Below, in pieces: positions 10,471-22,425 of a DNA stretch of 64,000 nt. A program made the translations under genes and the position numbers. The DNA comes from Lomentospora prolificans (lineage: Eukaryota > Ascomycota > Sordariomycetes > Microascales > Microascaceae), in the NCBI GenBank assembly GCA_029532625.1, contig JARFXM010000010.1, positions 682,001 through 746,000 on the forward strand. The letters are read 5' to 3'. The notes beneath the pieces are model-generated. The model had not been told where the DNA came from. It made no database searches and was given only the letters and a program-made list of their open reading frames with translations. Position 1 is the first letter of the stretch; each line of letters starts with the position of its first letter.

Positions 10471-13111
10471 ATGCGGAGCGTATTTGTTCTGGCCGCCTCT
10501 GTCGGCCTCGCCATCGCTGAAGACGGCCTTGCCGGTTGGCTGCGATATGCGCCGCTTGACGAATCCGTCATCGGCGACTATAGTGCCCCCACTAACATCG
10601 TCCTGCTCAATGCCACCGAGAACAGCCCCATTGCCTCGGCCGGTGTGGAGCTTGAGGCGGGGCTGAATGGTGTTCTAGGCGTAGCGGCAAAAGTCGCAGA
10701 AGGAGAGTGCGATGGCGCTTCGTCCATCGTTGTTGGCACTGTTGATGCCTTCCAGGAGGCTTGCGGCGACCTACCTGAAGGAGCCGCCGAGCTCGTCGAG
10801 GATGGATTCTGGCTAAGCACGGAGGGTGACGGTGCCGTTCAAATCATCGGTCAGAACGAGAGAGGCGCCATCTACGGTGCTTTTGAGTACCTTTCGATGA
10901 TTGCCCAGGGGAATTTCACCAAAGTATCGTATGCTACGAATCCTGCCGTTAATGTGCGGTGGATCAACCACTGGGATAACCTGAATGCTGGCGGCTCCCA
11001 TGGAAGTGTCGAGCGCGGCTACGCCGGGCCGTCCCTCTTCTTCGCCAACAATGGTGTAATCTCGGACCAGACTCGGATCAAGGCATATGCTCGCCTGCTC
11101 TCCTCCATTCGTATCAACGCCATTGTCATCAACAACGTTAACGCCGATGCCAACGTTATCAACGACAGGAACCTCGATGCCATCGCCAAAATTGCGGATA
11201 CCTTCCGCACCTACGGTATTCGCCTTGGCTTGTCGCTCAACTTTGCGTCTCCACAGTCTCTTGGAGGTCTCAACACTTTCGACCCCCTTAATGACGGCGT
11301 TATAAACTGGTGGACACGCAAGACGGAGGACATCTACAAGCGTATTCCCGACTTTGCTGGCTACCTCGTCAAGGCCAACTCCGAGGGACAGCCCGGTCCT
11401 CTTACCTACCAGCGCACCCTCGCTGACGGCGCTAACATGTTCGCCCGTGCCCTCAAGCCGTTTGGAGGCATCATCATGTTCCGAGCCTTCGTCTATAATC
11501 AGCTCGACTACAACAACAAGAAGGCTGACCGCGCCAACGCTGCCGTTGAGTTCTTCAAGGATCTCGACGGTAAGTTTGAGGACAATGTGGTTGTGCAGAT
11601 CAAGTATGGGCCTATTGACTTCCAGGTCCGAGAGCCAGCAAGCCCTCTCTTCGCGAACCTTCCCTCTACTAACATGGCGATCGAGTTGCAAATTACGCAA
11701 GAATACTTGGGCCAGCAGGCTCACCTCTTCTATCTCCCTCCTTTGTGGAGGGAGATCTTGGACTTTGACATGAGGTGGGGTGGTGAGGATTTACGAGTGA
11801 AGGACATCCTGACTGGCAAGCGTCCCGGCGGGAAGACTGTTTCCAAGGGCGGGTTCGCAGCTGTTTCCAACGTAGGTCAGGAGAAGTCGTGGCTTGGAAG
11901 CCACCTTGCTATGTCTAACTTGTATACTTACGGCCGTCTCGCCTGGAACCCGTGGGATGAACCCGTTGGTAAATATCTTGGAACATTTTGAGGGTCAAGT
12001 TTTATATACTAATCGGTTAACAGCCATGCTACACGATTGGACCCGTCTTACATTCGGCTTAGACGAGGATGTCCGGGATGTCATTACCGAGATGTCTATG
12101 GAATCATGGCCTGCGTACGAAAACTATACCGGCAACCTCGGTGTGCAAACATTGACTGACATTACTGGCAACCACTACGGGCCCAACCCTGCCTCACAGG
12201 ACGGCAATGGTTGGGGACAATGGACTCGCGCTGACCGCAACGGCATCGGTATGGATCGCACGGTAGCCACCGGCACTGGCAACGCCGGTCAATATCCTCC
12301 AGAGGTATGCTAGTTTCGTCCCTCCCTCCTCCCCAGTTTACTGACTTACAAGGTACAGGTCGCCGCTATGTACGAAGATGTTGAGACCACACCGGAGAAT
12401 CTCATCCTTTGGTTCCACCACCTCCCCTGGACTCATAAGCTGTCGACCGGCAAGACCATTATCCAGCATTTTTACGATGCCCATTACGCTGGTGCCGAAA
12501 CGGCCCAGACCTTCCCGCTCCTCTGGCAAACTCTCAAGGGAAAGATTGACGACGAGCGTTACGAAGCCCAGCTCTACCGCCTCGAGTACCAGGCTGGCCA
12601 CTCCGTCGTCTGGCGCGACTTTATTTGCCGATTCTACAATAAGATGAGTGGAATTCAGGATGAGCAGGACCGTGTTAACAACCACGTTTGGAGGATCGAG
12701 GCGGAGAGCATGACACTTAGCGGGTACTCGCGCGCTAACGCGAACCCCAGCGAGGCGGCATCTGGGTCCGTGGTTACTGCAGGCGGCGGCGGTGGTTCTG
12801 CATCCGCTGAGATTCCTTTCGACTCGGGTGTTTACGACATTGCTGTTGGCTACTTTGACGTCAGCAATGGTAAAGCGTCTTGGACGATCTCTATCGGCGA
12901 CGAGGTCATTGGTGAGTGGCAGGGGGATGTTGAAAGCCACATTTCAAAGGCTTCCTCGAACGGTTTGGATGGACACTCTGCGGCCAGGGTGACTTTCCGA
13001 GGTGTGACGGTTGAGAAGGGACAGACTGTCAAGATTACTGGGTCGCCAAATGGAGGCGAGGCGGCTCCGTTGGACTACGTCTCCTTCCAGCCTGAGGGTA
13101 TTTTGGACTAA
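10471..13111 (+). CDS. aguA: secreted GH67 alpha-glucuronidase
   Basis: Exons 10471-11968, 12024-12304 and 12359-13111 (introns of 55 and 54 nt) give 843 aa, the usual length of fungal GH67. A signal peptide (MRSVFVLAASVGLAIA) precedes the mature chain. The catalytic (beta/alpha)8 core contains RWINHWDNLNAGGSHGSVER, VKANSEGQPGP with the predicted acid Glu305, KYGPIDFQVREP with Asp383 and LQITQEYLGQ with Glu411. These spacings match the acid and paired base carboxylates of characterised GH67 enzymes. The C-terminal part has GNHYGPNPASQDGNGWGQW and MSMESWPAYENY, then a beta-rich domain ending near PLDYVSFQPEG. The enzyme removes 4-O-methyl-glucuronic acid from the non-reducing end of xylo-oligosaccharides. 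A 38-codon upstream extension is rejected because ATG 10471 starts the signal peptide. The second acceptor could be 6 nt earlier. Confidence 0.95.
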
Positions 13112-13855
13112 CGCCTCTCGAGATATTCGCAGAGGACCTCGGATCATACAGTGACTGAGAAGGATCTTCGCGCAAACGTAAATAATAGTTTCTTGAGTAT
13201 ATTTGTACATTAGTACATTATTAGATGCCTAAGGTTAAAATTAGGACGCAACAGGCGCCGGAGCTTTTGTTCGACAATGAGCTAATATTAAGGATAAGCG
13301 TGATTAATTCACCTTGCCAGCTGGGCCTCTTTAGAGACGCATCTGGTGCTTACGCTGCTTACATAACCGAATTACCCTGTGACGTAGACTGAGGCTGGTA
13401 CCGTATTCAATTAGCCGATAAACTGCCACCAGCCATAACTTACTCGTTGATTCAAAGCCTCCCTTAACGCTTGGCGGGTTCCTCATGAAACAGCCCCATT
13501 AACGCGCCCTGGCTTCCACTTTTTTGTGTCGCATTTTTTTTTCTTCGTTTTGCCCTTCTCGCGCTCGTCAACTTTGTCCATATATTTGGGTCCTTCCTTC
13601 CACAGCGTAAGACCAAGTCATTGGAAGGTGGCAGAGCTCGGGTTCTTCATCGACCTGCTAGATTGGGCGCGCTTGCCTGTTGCATTTCTACTAACGTGGG
13701 CGTGCTTCATTTGTGGGCTGCACTGGGGAGCTTCTTCTCCATCTAATTATCGCTCTTCCTACCGTCGTGGTGTTTTTGTCACGCGTTGACAACATTGGCT
13801 CGCGGCAACATCCTTCTCTCGACACCCATAATTTCCTAACCCAACCACGAACAGC
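13112..13855. other. 3' UTR of GH67 and promoter/5' UTR of the Trf4-like gene
   Basis: No gene is seen. The part next to 13856 is pyrimidine-rich, as expected upstream of a fungal start. No specific factor site was assigned. Confidence 0.45.
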
Positions 13856-16158
13856 ATGGATTCGTACCGATCACGGAATGGCCGCCGCAACGGTGGTAAC
13901 GGAGGTGGAAACAACAACCAAGGCCGCTTGCGCTCTGGTCGGCGACGTTCTGCCTCACCTCGCGCATCAAGCTCAAGATCTGATAGGCGCCCGCCTCCGC
14001 CTCCCCCTCCGTCTCTCCCACCACCTCCGCCTCCCCCGTACCCCCCCGGTCGTTCTTCGCGCCGAGGCGATAGTGATAGTTACCGTCCCCCCGACGATCG
14101 ATATTCCAACTCTCAAAATCAAGGCGGCACTGATAGTTACCGTCCGGACTTTCGGCCTCCGCAAGGCGACTTCACCTTCCGTGTTGCTAACCCCCCGGGC
14201 GTACTCCCTCTTCCACCTCCGTCAGGCCCAGCGTCCTATCGAGGCCGCAACCCACGAAACCAGCGCGACGGCTATCGAGGACGCAATCCGCGATTCCCTC
14301 CCCGCTACACCGCGTCGGAGCGACCAATCCTGCAGGGAGCTAACGGCAACCTGCCGCAGGTCCTTCTCCGTGACGACGAGAGCGGCGCGCAGTACAAAGA
14401 CGTCGACGAACTGACGGATGACGAGGAGCATGATATGGAAATATCCGATAGTGACGTGAGCCAGCCTGCGGAACCGTCGTCGAAACGTGCACGCCATCAA
14501 TTGCAGGAAACAGAAACGGACGCCAACATCCCCAAGTGGTCGAACCCGGATCCATACACTGCTCTGCCGCCCCCGGATCCGTCTCAGAGGAAGAAACTAG
14601 ACGTGGTACAACTTATTAGGAAGGCGCGCGTCGAGGTTACCGAGGAAAAGGAGGCACCGCTTGCGGAGCTCGACGAGTTTATTTCGTTCGGCGGCGATAG
14701 TGACGAAGGAGAAGCGTCGGGAGGTGACGACAAAGCGACACAAGCATCAAAGGCGTCTAGTGTCACGGATCTGGATTTCCGCGATTCGCCTCGGAACGCT
14801 GGTCCTCTTGGATCCAGGAAACGGACATTTGATGACGAAATAAAACCACCTCTCCACGAACCCGCCAAGAGAAAAGGCCCGTTGAAAATGAGGGTTGGCG
14901 GCGGTCTCATGCCCGAGTGGATTCCCCCCAAGGGCCAAGACCCTTGCCCTTGGGCGACTGTCGATCACTCTGCCACTTGCAATATGGGCGCTTGGTGAGT
15001 ATCCCCCTGTCCTTAGCCCGGGTCGGTGATATTTGTCGCGGTTCTAACTCCCCAATATAGGCTTCACAAGGAAGTGATGGACTTTTACGAACACTTCAGG
15101 CCGCGCAAATTTGAACAGGAGCTCCGCCAACAACTCGTTTCACATCTTGATACTTCCATGAGGCGAGGTGGGAATTTTGCTGGCTGCGAGATCCGAGCCT
15201 TCGGGTCGTTCATGTCTGGCCTGTACCTGCCGTTATCTGATATGGATCTTGTCGTGTGCTCCAGTTCTCTCCTCCGAACCGGGCGCGAGACGTACCGATG
15301 CATGACTAAGAACTTTCTCTATCGTTTCCGCAAGTTCCTTGTGGGGGATAACATCCCGCACGTCGACACCACTGAAGTGATTGCCAAGGCCCGCGTGCCT
15401 CTGGTCAAGTATGTGGATAGACGTACGGGACTAAAAGTCGATGTGTCGTTTGAGAATACCAGCGGTATAAACGCCATCGACACTTTCCTGGTTTGGAGGA
15501 AGCAATACCCGTCCATGCCTATCCTGGTAACGCTAGTCAAACAGTTTTTGGTCATGAGGGGATTAAACGAGCCGGTTAACGGGGGTATTGGAGGTTTCAC
15601 TGTAATATGTCTGGTTGTGAGCATGTTGCAGTTGATGCCTCAAGTCCAAAGCAGAAACATGATCCCGGAGCACCATCTCGGCGAAATGCTTTTGGAATTT
15701 TTCGATCTATATGGCAACCACTTCAACTATGAAGGGGTGGCCATTAGAATGAACCCGCCAGGTTATGTTCCCAAGGTATGTTTTATTACCACGTCTGAAT
15801 GGACGATGAGAGGGGTGGCTAACATGTTTTGGACTTGCAGCATAAAGTGAACAACTTCCCATATAGAAATCTTGACAGATTGTCGATTATTGATCCTAAC
15901 AACCCGAGTAACGATATATCTGGAGGATCATCCAACTGGCCGACGATATCTCGGGAGTTCAGCCACGCGTTTGACGTTCTCCGAGACAGGATGGACGAAG
16001 TCGCCAGGATGCGGCCGACCGAACGAAGGACGGCTAGCATTCTTAAGCCGGTCCTTGGTGGAAACTACAAGAATTTCGAAGTACAGCGAGAGTACATGCG
16101 ACAGCTGTATGAGAAGTCATACGGACCCTGCACGGATGAGCCGTGTACTTTTAATTGA
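13856..16158 (+). CDS. non-canonical poly(A) polymerase of the Trf4/5 (Cid14, TRAMP) type
   Basis: Exons 13856-14994, 15061-15775 and 15841-16158 (introns 14995-15060 and 15776-15840) give 723 aa. Residues 1-330 are disordered: RS-rich, a proline run (about 46-64), RGRNPR repeats and acidic patches. The nucleotidyltransferase core follows, with FGSFMSGLYLPLSDMDLVV holding Gly428-Ser429 and the metal-binding pair Asp440/Asp442. The third carboxylate is Asp507 in LKVDVSF. The PAP-associated region contains PVNGGIGGFTVICLVVSML. Family members add short oligo(A) tails to aberrant nuclear RNAs within TRAMP (with Air and Mtr4) for exosome decay. All catalytic residues are present. It sits between carbohydrate-active genes with no obvious functional tie. 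Confidence 0.93.
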
Positions 16159-16699
16159 AGTGGAAAATAAGGTGGGAGGAAAGGCGCGGGTGGTTCTCGA
16201 TGCAGCCATCATTGGAGGGAGTCAGGACCCGACTGCGAGCCCTGCCATCTGCGACTATGTTTTGCGAGACCCTGTCCGTCATCCGTGATATTTCTATTCT
16301 CTGACAAAGCATGTTCAGGACGTCAAAATTCGCCAGCCTACATAGACGAGGGCATGAGGTAACGATGGGGATCATGAGGCGTTGTGGGATGTTTGTTTTA
16401 CGGAATATCGAGATACCCCGTCCGTTTGCCCTCGACTACGTTTCTTCACGACACCTATTACGGTGCTCGACGAGTCGCAAGCCCTTGCGATTGTATTCGT
16501 TATTCTAGAAAGAATCAATGTTCAACCTCTAAACCCGCGCAAAGCCGTCCATTTTTTTTGCGCCTTCACCCTCCTCAAGACGAATACTACCCCCGGCAGG
16601 TGAAACTGACGGAGCAATACGAAGGCGTTCCGAGGAATTCCTTGGGATGGCTTTGGTCCTTTTTTTTGCTAACTAAACCAGGATGCCAATGGGAAGTGG

Positions 16700-16719
16700 A
16701 TATATATATATATATATAT
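16700..16719. repeat. (TA)n microsatellite
   Basis: About ten TA units in a row, about 540 bp after the Trf4-like stop codon. Confidence 0.9.
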
Positions 16720-17799
16720 GCTTGAGAGGGTGGAGGCAGCGGGGGCGTGCGATGCATTCCTCTCCAGCGTGCGTGATATGGGCCATGAGTGACTTTGTCT
16801 CGACGGGCAGCGGCCGTTGCAGTCCATTCCGATTCCGGTCTCTGCCATTTGTTCTTTGATATTGAAGGAACGGCAGTCTTGTGCGGACTTTTCCCAGGTA
16901 CTAACTAGGACAAAACAGGTTCAAAGGTGGCAAGCTGGTACTCCCAGCCCGGTGAAACAGGTCCTGGGTTTGACTCGGTTCTCCTGTTCTCATTGTCTTT
17001 GAGATTCTGAATGGATTGTCTCTTACGGCATTCTTGATATTGTCTCGGCCACCAACCCTTTTTCTCACCGTCATCCGCGCTTGAGGCGTGGGTACAGAGA
17101 GGACTGAACAAGGGTTTGGCCAGAAACTTGCCAAGGTCGACTTGTGTAACTTGCATATCAACGTTGGATCTGTTCTCTTGATGGGCCGGCCTTGAATGTG
17201 AGGAATAAACTCGGATGCACAATCCGTCTCGGATGTCATGGATGCCCAGCCGGGAGGGACGTCAGAAAGATGGGCCAGGCCAGGAACACTTGACCGATGG
17301 TTCCCGTGAGAGAAGACTAGGGCATCGTATCCATATCCGGGGGTGATTGATTATTCGTCAAAAGGGAGACTGCCTCGCAGGGATTATACTTGCTCAAGGG
17401 CGACATTAAGACCCGCTTCCATGTAGGATCTGTTGGAAAGGAGCCGAGACCAAGTCCGAACGAGGCGAGGATCTGCTGTGACGTTCTCCCGATATCCCCG
17501 GTTCAGATTAGAGTGCTACTTTGCGGGCGGGAGAACATCAGTCTATCTCTCTCGCTTTCTCGTTGGGCGGGGCGTGCTGTGGTTCGGCAGTTGGGGTGGG
17601 GGTGATTGATTTCGGGAGGGAGGGTGTGGCGTCGGTAGTGTGAGGGATATGGGTGCTTTTGTGGGTTGTTGCAGCTTGATGATACTGGAGGGCCGCTTCC
17701 TCCGGTTTGAGGTGTTGGTTTGGTGAGCTGGTTCTCTGTGGAAGGGAACTGGGTATGCGGATGTGTTGATGTGTTTCCAAGTCCGGGGGGCGGTTACGT

Positions 17800-17802
<3 letters not shown>

Positions 17803-17835
<33 letters not shown>
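17803..17835. repeat. (TG)n microsatellite
   Basis: An uninterrupted TG dinucleotide run of about 16 units. A shorter TG run occurs near 18552-18570. Confidence 0.95.
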
Positions 17836-17836
<1 letters not shown>

Positions 17837-19274
17837 ACGGAAGCAAGGCGGAGGGCTGACCTTGTGATTCAATGGGAGAAATTTTCGTTTTTCTTTTTCT
17901 TTTTATCTATTTATTCATTCATTTATTTAATTTCTTGATATTTGATCCGTTTGTGATCAAGAGCTGGATCTCACGGGGACACACGACTCTTGGGTTTGAT
18001 GCAACTTTCAACGGACTGCCAGGCGGCCTCTGGCAGAAGCGCCATTCGGAGACAAGTCTGGATATGCTAGTTAAGAGTGGTCCCTCTCATCTCGGGGCTG
18101 GCTACTACTAGCCTGGCGAGACTGCACGCTAGCTGGCCAGCAGTGTAAGAACGACCCGACTCGGATCGTGAAGCCAGGCCACGTTGACTTATGCCCTTTT
18201 GCCTCTCAAGCCCGAAGTCAATAATAAAGCCAAGCAACCAAGTAAGAAAAAGATTGCCCCTCTTTACGCGCCGCGGCTTTCTTTTTTCTTTTTTTTTTTT
18301 TTTTTTTTTTTTTTAATCTTATAGCCAGTCCGCGTTTTCCTTTTCCACATTCCATGTTTGTTCCGCAGCCCTTCAAAAGAAAATAAAAGGCCCCATGGTT
18401 CTATTCTGCCGGATATATTAACCCTTAGATTGAAGACGAAGCCGCCACAACCACTCACCGCACGGGAAGGCGCACTTTGCACTGGCCGTTATTAACTCGG
18501 CCGCACGGCAAAGGTCTCGTGGGCTTGCCGGGACAAGGATCTTGATTGGCGCGTGTGTGTGTGTGTGTGGCCTTTCATTTCGGTTTGTATTCTCGCCTTT
18601 TTTTTTTTTTCTTTTTTCTTGTCGACCGACTTCACTCACTTTCCTTGCTAGTTTGGGGATATTGTGGGGGAGTGACGAGGGATGGTCTGGGGGAATCCGG
18701 GGTACAGCCAGGCAGCTGGGTGTGGTGTGCTGGCTATGTTGGGAAATGGGCGTCCTGGGGGATTGGGGAATGGGGGCATGAAGCGCACTTTGGACAAGAT
18801 AGTCTCGTCATGCGAATGAATGCAACCCATGGCCCGTGGTTCTTGACCTGGTCAGGCATTGCTGGCAATATAACAGAGCCATTTTCTAACAAAGACGTTC
18901 ATCTCGTGGCCCCCGTTAATGGCTCCTTCTGCTGGCGGGCCTGGCTGTGTGGGGAAGAAGGAAGGCCGTTCCGTTGTGAGAGTCAATATCGCCGAGTGGC
19001 ATCCGTCCCCACAACCAGTATATTGACATCATCAATGTGAAGGAAGCGGACAGAATGTGGAGGGACGTCCGATTGGCAATGGGCACGGCCGGGCCAGCAG
19101 TGCCTGTGTAAGTGTGTGTACCTGTCTCTCCTTGGCTTGCCCTGGATGTTGATGTTCCCTGGCGTCTCCCCCCGCGCTGGCCGGAAACCTTGTATGGAGA
19201 GCTTCTGTGCCTCTCCCGCCCCGGGTCGTGTAAGTGTTTTATTGTTGATGTATGCATGCCATACATACTCTCTG

Positions 19275-19282
19275 TATTTAAA
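19275..19282 (+). promoter_or_regulatory. candidate TATA box of the AA9 gene
   Basis: TATTTAAA lies about 205 bp before the AA9 start codon. It is followed by a long CT-rich stretch (about 19310-19400) typical of fungal transcription start regions. Assignment is by position only. Confidence 0.4.
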
Positions 19283-19487
19283 GATCTAGATGATAATAGC
19301 GCGGGAGTTCCCCGATCCTGTCTTCCTTTCTTACCCTCCTCCCTTTCTCTTTCCTTCTTCTTCTTCTTCTCTTCTACCTCACCTTCTTTTCTCTTTCCAC
19401 TCCGTTCCACAACCTTTGTCGTGTCCATCTCAGAATCTCGGTCTCCTTTCTACCAACCGCTTCAAGATCAACAGGACTCGAGAAAAG

Positions 19488-20692
19488 ATGAAGTCAGGCC
19501 TCCTCGCCCTCCTCACCGCCCTCGCGGCCCAAAACGTCGCCGGCCACGCCCTCTTCCAGCAACTCTGGGTTGACGGAGAGGATTATATAAGTCCCGCCCC
19601 CCTCCTATATCTATCCTTGACACTCACCGTCCAAGAAGCACACACAGTCCCCTTATAACCTTATAAAAATGAAAAAAAAAAAAAAAAAAATGAAAAAAAA
19701 AAAGAAAGAACAAAAGAAATGCTAACTTTTTAGCGTCCACGGCTCCCAGTGCGCGCGTGTCCCCATGTCCAACAACCCCGTGACCAACGTAGCCGGCGCC
19801 GATATCCGCTGCAACGCCGGCGGTGCCCGCGGCGTGGGCGCCAAGTGCCCCGTCAAGGCCGGCGGCACCGTCACCGTCGAGATGCACCAGCAACCCGGCG
19901 ACCGCTCCTGCGGCCAGGAGGCCATCGGTGGCGCCCACTACGGCCCCGTCATGGTGTACCTGTCCAAGGTGGATGACGCGCAGACGGCCGACGGGTCCGC
20001 CGAATTCTTCAAGATCTTCCAGAACGGCTGGAAGTCGGCGGGCGCCGTGGGTGACGGCGACGCCTGGGGCGTCAAGGACATGAACGCGTGCTGCGGCAAG
20101 GTCGACGTGCCCATTCCCCAGGATATCCCCGACGGCGATTACCTCTTGCGCGCCGAGGTCGTCGCCCTCCATGCCATGCCCGCCCAGCTGTACATGACGT
20201 GCTACCAAATCACCGTCGAGGGAGGCACCGGCACGGCCGTTCCCGCCGGCGTCAAGTTCCCCGGTGCGTACAGCGCCGCGGACCCCGGTCTCACGGCCAA
20301 CATTCACGCCGCCATGAGCGGGTACACGGTGCCTGGCCCTGCCGTTATCCCCGGCGGCTTGGAGGTCGAGGCCGGAACCGGATGTTCGGCCGGGTGTCAG
20401 AAGACGTGTGTTGCGGGCGACAAGCCGGCTGTGCAGCTCGAGGTCACGAACCCTCCTGCTTCGGCGGGCGGTGCTGCTGGGGCTGGCAGCTGTGAGGTTG
20501 CCAAGTATCAGCAGTGCGGTGGGCAGGGATATACCGGGTGCACGAACTGCGCGGTAAGTTGAAATTCTTTTTTTTTTTTGGTGTGTTTTGAGAGAGGTTT
20601 TGAAGAGTGTGCTAATTTTGGAATTTTTGGGGGGAAATTAGGCTGGATCTAGGTGCGATACTTCCAACCAGTACTACCAACAGTGCGTCTAG
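19488..20692 (+). CDS. AA9 lytic polysaccharide monooxygenase with C-terminal CBM1
   Basis: Exon 1 starts at 19488, exon 2 spans 19734-20553, exon 3 spans 20642-20692 (intron 2 GTAAGT...TTAG). About 322 aa. The signal peptide (MKSGLLALLTALAAQNVAG) leads to His20, the N-terminal copper His of the mature enzyme (HALFQQLWVDGEDY). Exon 2 carries EMHQQPGDRSC, GGAHYGPVMVYLSKV with the second copper His, and AQLYMTCYQI with the axial Tyr, so the histidine brace is intact. A Cys-containing linker leads to a CBM1 (YQQCGGQGYTGCTNCA, then SRCDTSNQYYQQCV). AA9 enzymes oxidatively cleave cellulose and some hemicelluloses. Intron 1 is odd. Its acceptor (branch GCTAAC, TTTTTAG at 19731-19733) is textbook, but no GT donor in the required phase exists and the likely junction reads TAT-ATAAGT near 19585-19592. 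Confidence 0.9.
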
Positions 20693-21173
20693 ATGAGGAA
20701 AGATGAGGATGCGGGTGAGAGAGGAGGCACGATGGGTGGGTAGCATAAGGGAACGGCATTTATGGAGTCTATTGTAAAGCAAGACCTTTTTTTTTTCTTT
20801 TCTTTTGGTTTAAACCGAACGAGATCAGATACTCGTAGATACACATATTGAAGATTTTACTTGGCTCGACTTTGACAGTCTAGGAGTCTCCGCCGACTGT
20901 GGAGGGACCACGAGAGCCAAAAGGGGCCTTGAATATACCCAAGTTCACAAATGCCAGAGTCGTCAATGCTTGAAGGGAAAAAACATCGGTAGTAGTGCCC
21001 TCAAGTAAACAAGCGTCATCTCATACATTACTGAAAATCCCCCAAAATACACAAGCCTAGCTAGGCCTAGTATATACGTATAGAATATGTACGAAGAGCA
21101 GATTAACCACCTCCCTCCATCTCGTTCTCTCCATCCTCCCCAATTCCCCTTCACTATCCAGTACAAGCCCCTC
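20693..21173. other. convergent intergenic region, AA9 / CE16
   Basis: This 481-bp stretch lies between the facing stop codons of the AA9 and acetylesterase genes. It presumably holds both 3' UTRs. No coding signal. Confidence 0.5.
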
Positions 21174-22425
21174 TTAGGCGCTGACATTAGGAGGACCGCT
21201 AAGAAGCTCCGCAACTCCCTCGGCAACGACATCGTGGATGGGGTACGTAGGGTGCAAGCTGTTGAGCCAAAAGTACTCGTTGACGGGGTACGTGCAGTTC
21301 TCGTCGAGGGTATCCCACTCCGGAGTTCCGCTGTCCACGCGATTAGCATCACTCTCTTTTCCATCCCATCCTCGTCGCTGTCTCGAGAAAAAGAAAAGAA
21401 AAACACTCACTTCTGGTAGGCCTCGCAGAAAGTCGTGGTATCCTTGTAGTCGGCCGTCTGCGGATACGCAGTCACATCGTCCAGCACCTCGCCAAACGAC
21501 TTGTACGAATCATATACCCACACATTGACCTCCTTCTCATGCGCAGTCTTCAAATCCTTGGCCAACCCGTCAATCAACGCGTTGAACTTGTCTAGCGCCG
21601 CAGTCTCCAATTCAATAGCCTGCTCGCCCTGGTCCAGGATCAACGGCGACCTCTGCACGGGCGGCACGTTCAAGAAGACAAAGTTCCTCCCGCCGGCGGT
21701 GTACAAGTCATTCACGAGGGAAGCGTAGACGTCAAAGATTTGGCCGTAGAGCTCGGTGGTGGCGTCCTCGCCGCTCCAAAACGAGTTGCCGACGTCGTTG
21801 ATGCCGATCCAGACGCCGAAGACGGTGGACTTGGGGTCCCAGTCGGGGGCGTTGGCGGAGCCCGGGGCGTAGTTGGGGAGGAAGAGGTCGGTGACCTGGT
21901 CGCGGAGGGAGAGGACGGTGGGCTGCCAGGGCTCGACGAGGTCCGAGTCGACGGTGGCGCCGCCGTAGGCGAGGTTGTAGGTGCGGAGGGCGGCCGTGGC
22001 GTTGTACTTGTTGGTCAGGAAGCCGACCCAGTTGGGGCCGTTGGAAGAGGTCCAGCCGGGGTAGGGAGGGTTGCCCATGGGGTTGGAGGCTGAGGGGGCC
22101 TCGCCCGTTACGTCGAAGCCTGCGAGGGGAGTCAGAGGATACGGTCGAGGGGGGAAAGTCGCGTAACAAGGTTTGTTGACTTACCGGTTTGGGTGTAGCT
22201 GTCGCCGCTGGAGGGGGGGGTTAGTGGTTGCGATCTCTTGTCACGATGTGCGCCGATCACTGCAATTCTCTCTCTCTTTGATCCATCGGTTTCTAGAATC
22301 GAGCTCACTTACAAGATGAAGGCATATTTGGCATTCTCCCAGCCAGCCCAGTTCTTGGAAGCGCAGTTGCTCGCAGCAGCCCCCGCCGCAAGCCACAGCG
22401 CACCAGCAATAGACGAAACCCTCAT
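21174..22425 (-). CDS. secreted GDSL/SGNH esterase, CE16 acetylesterase type
   Basis: Four exons: 22425-22313, 22207-22185 (only 23 nt), 22119-21411 and 21330-21174, giving 333 aa. A signal peptide (MRVSSIAGALWLAAGAAA) is followed by KNWAGWENAKYAFIF and the SGNH block I GDSYTQTG, with nucleophile Ser41 encoded by the microexon. Further blocks are YNLAYGGATVDSDLV (oxyanion Gly region), GVWIGINDVGNSF (block III Asn) and FWLNSLHPTYPIHD with catalytic His308. At the usual DxxH acid position the residue is Asn305. CE16 exo-acetylesterases remove acetyl groups from xylo-oligosaccharides and other sugars, which fits the neighbouring GH67 and AA9 genes. Splice signals are canonical (GTAAGT/GTGAGT donors, YAG acceptors). 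The family call rests on the block pattern. Substrate is inferred. Confidence 0.88.

Larger units (their letters stand above)
16159..19487. other. 3.3-kb intergenic region with simple repeats
   Basis: Between the Trf4-like stop and the AA9 start I see no protein gene. Open frames are short or low-complexity. It contains a (TA)n run, a (TG)n run and a 26-T tract at 18289-18314. The right end is the AA9 promoter. Confidence 0.5.

Noticed and set aside
10813..11724. 303-codon minus-strand frame inside GH67
   Set aside because: Shadow of the GH67 coding strand, which has complete catalytic motifs.
18660..18960. Several CTGGGG/GTGGGG matches to the CreA site upstream of AA9
   Set aside because: The consensus is very degenerate and this stretch is G-rich, so matches are expected by chance. 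No clear XlnR GGCTAA site was found in the AA9, GH67 or CE16 upstream regions.
18916..19428. Minus-strand frame rich in Lys/Glu
   Set aside because: It is antisense to the CT-rich AA9 leader region and is simple low-complexity sequence.
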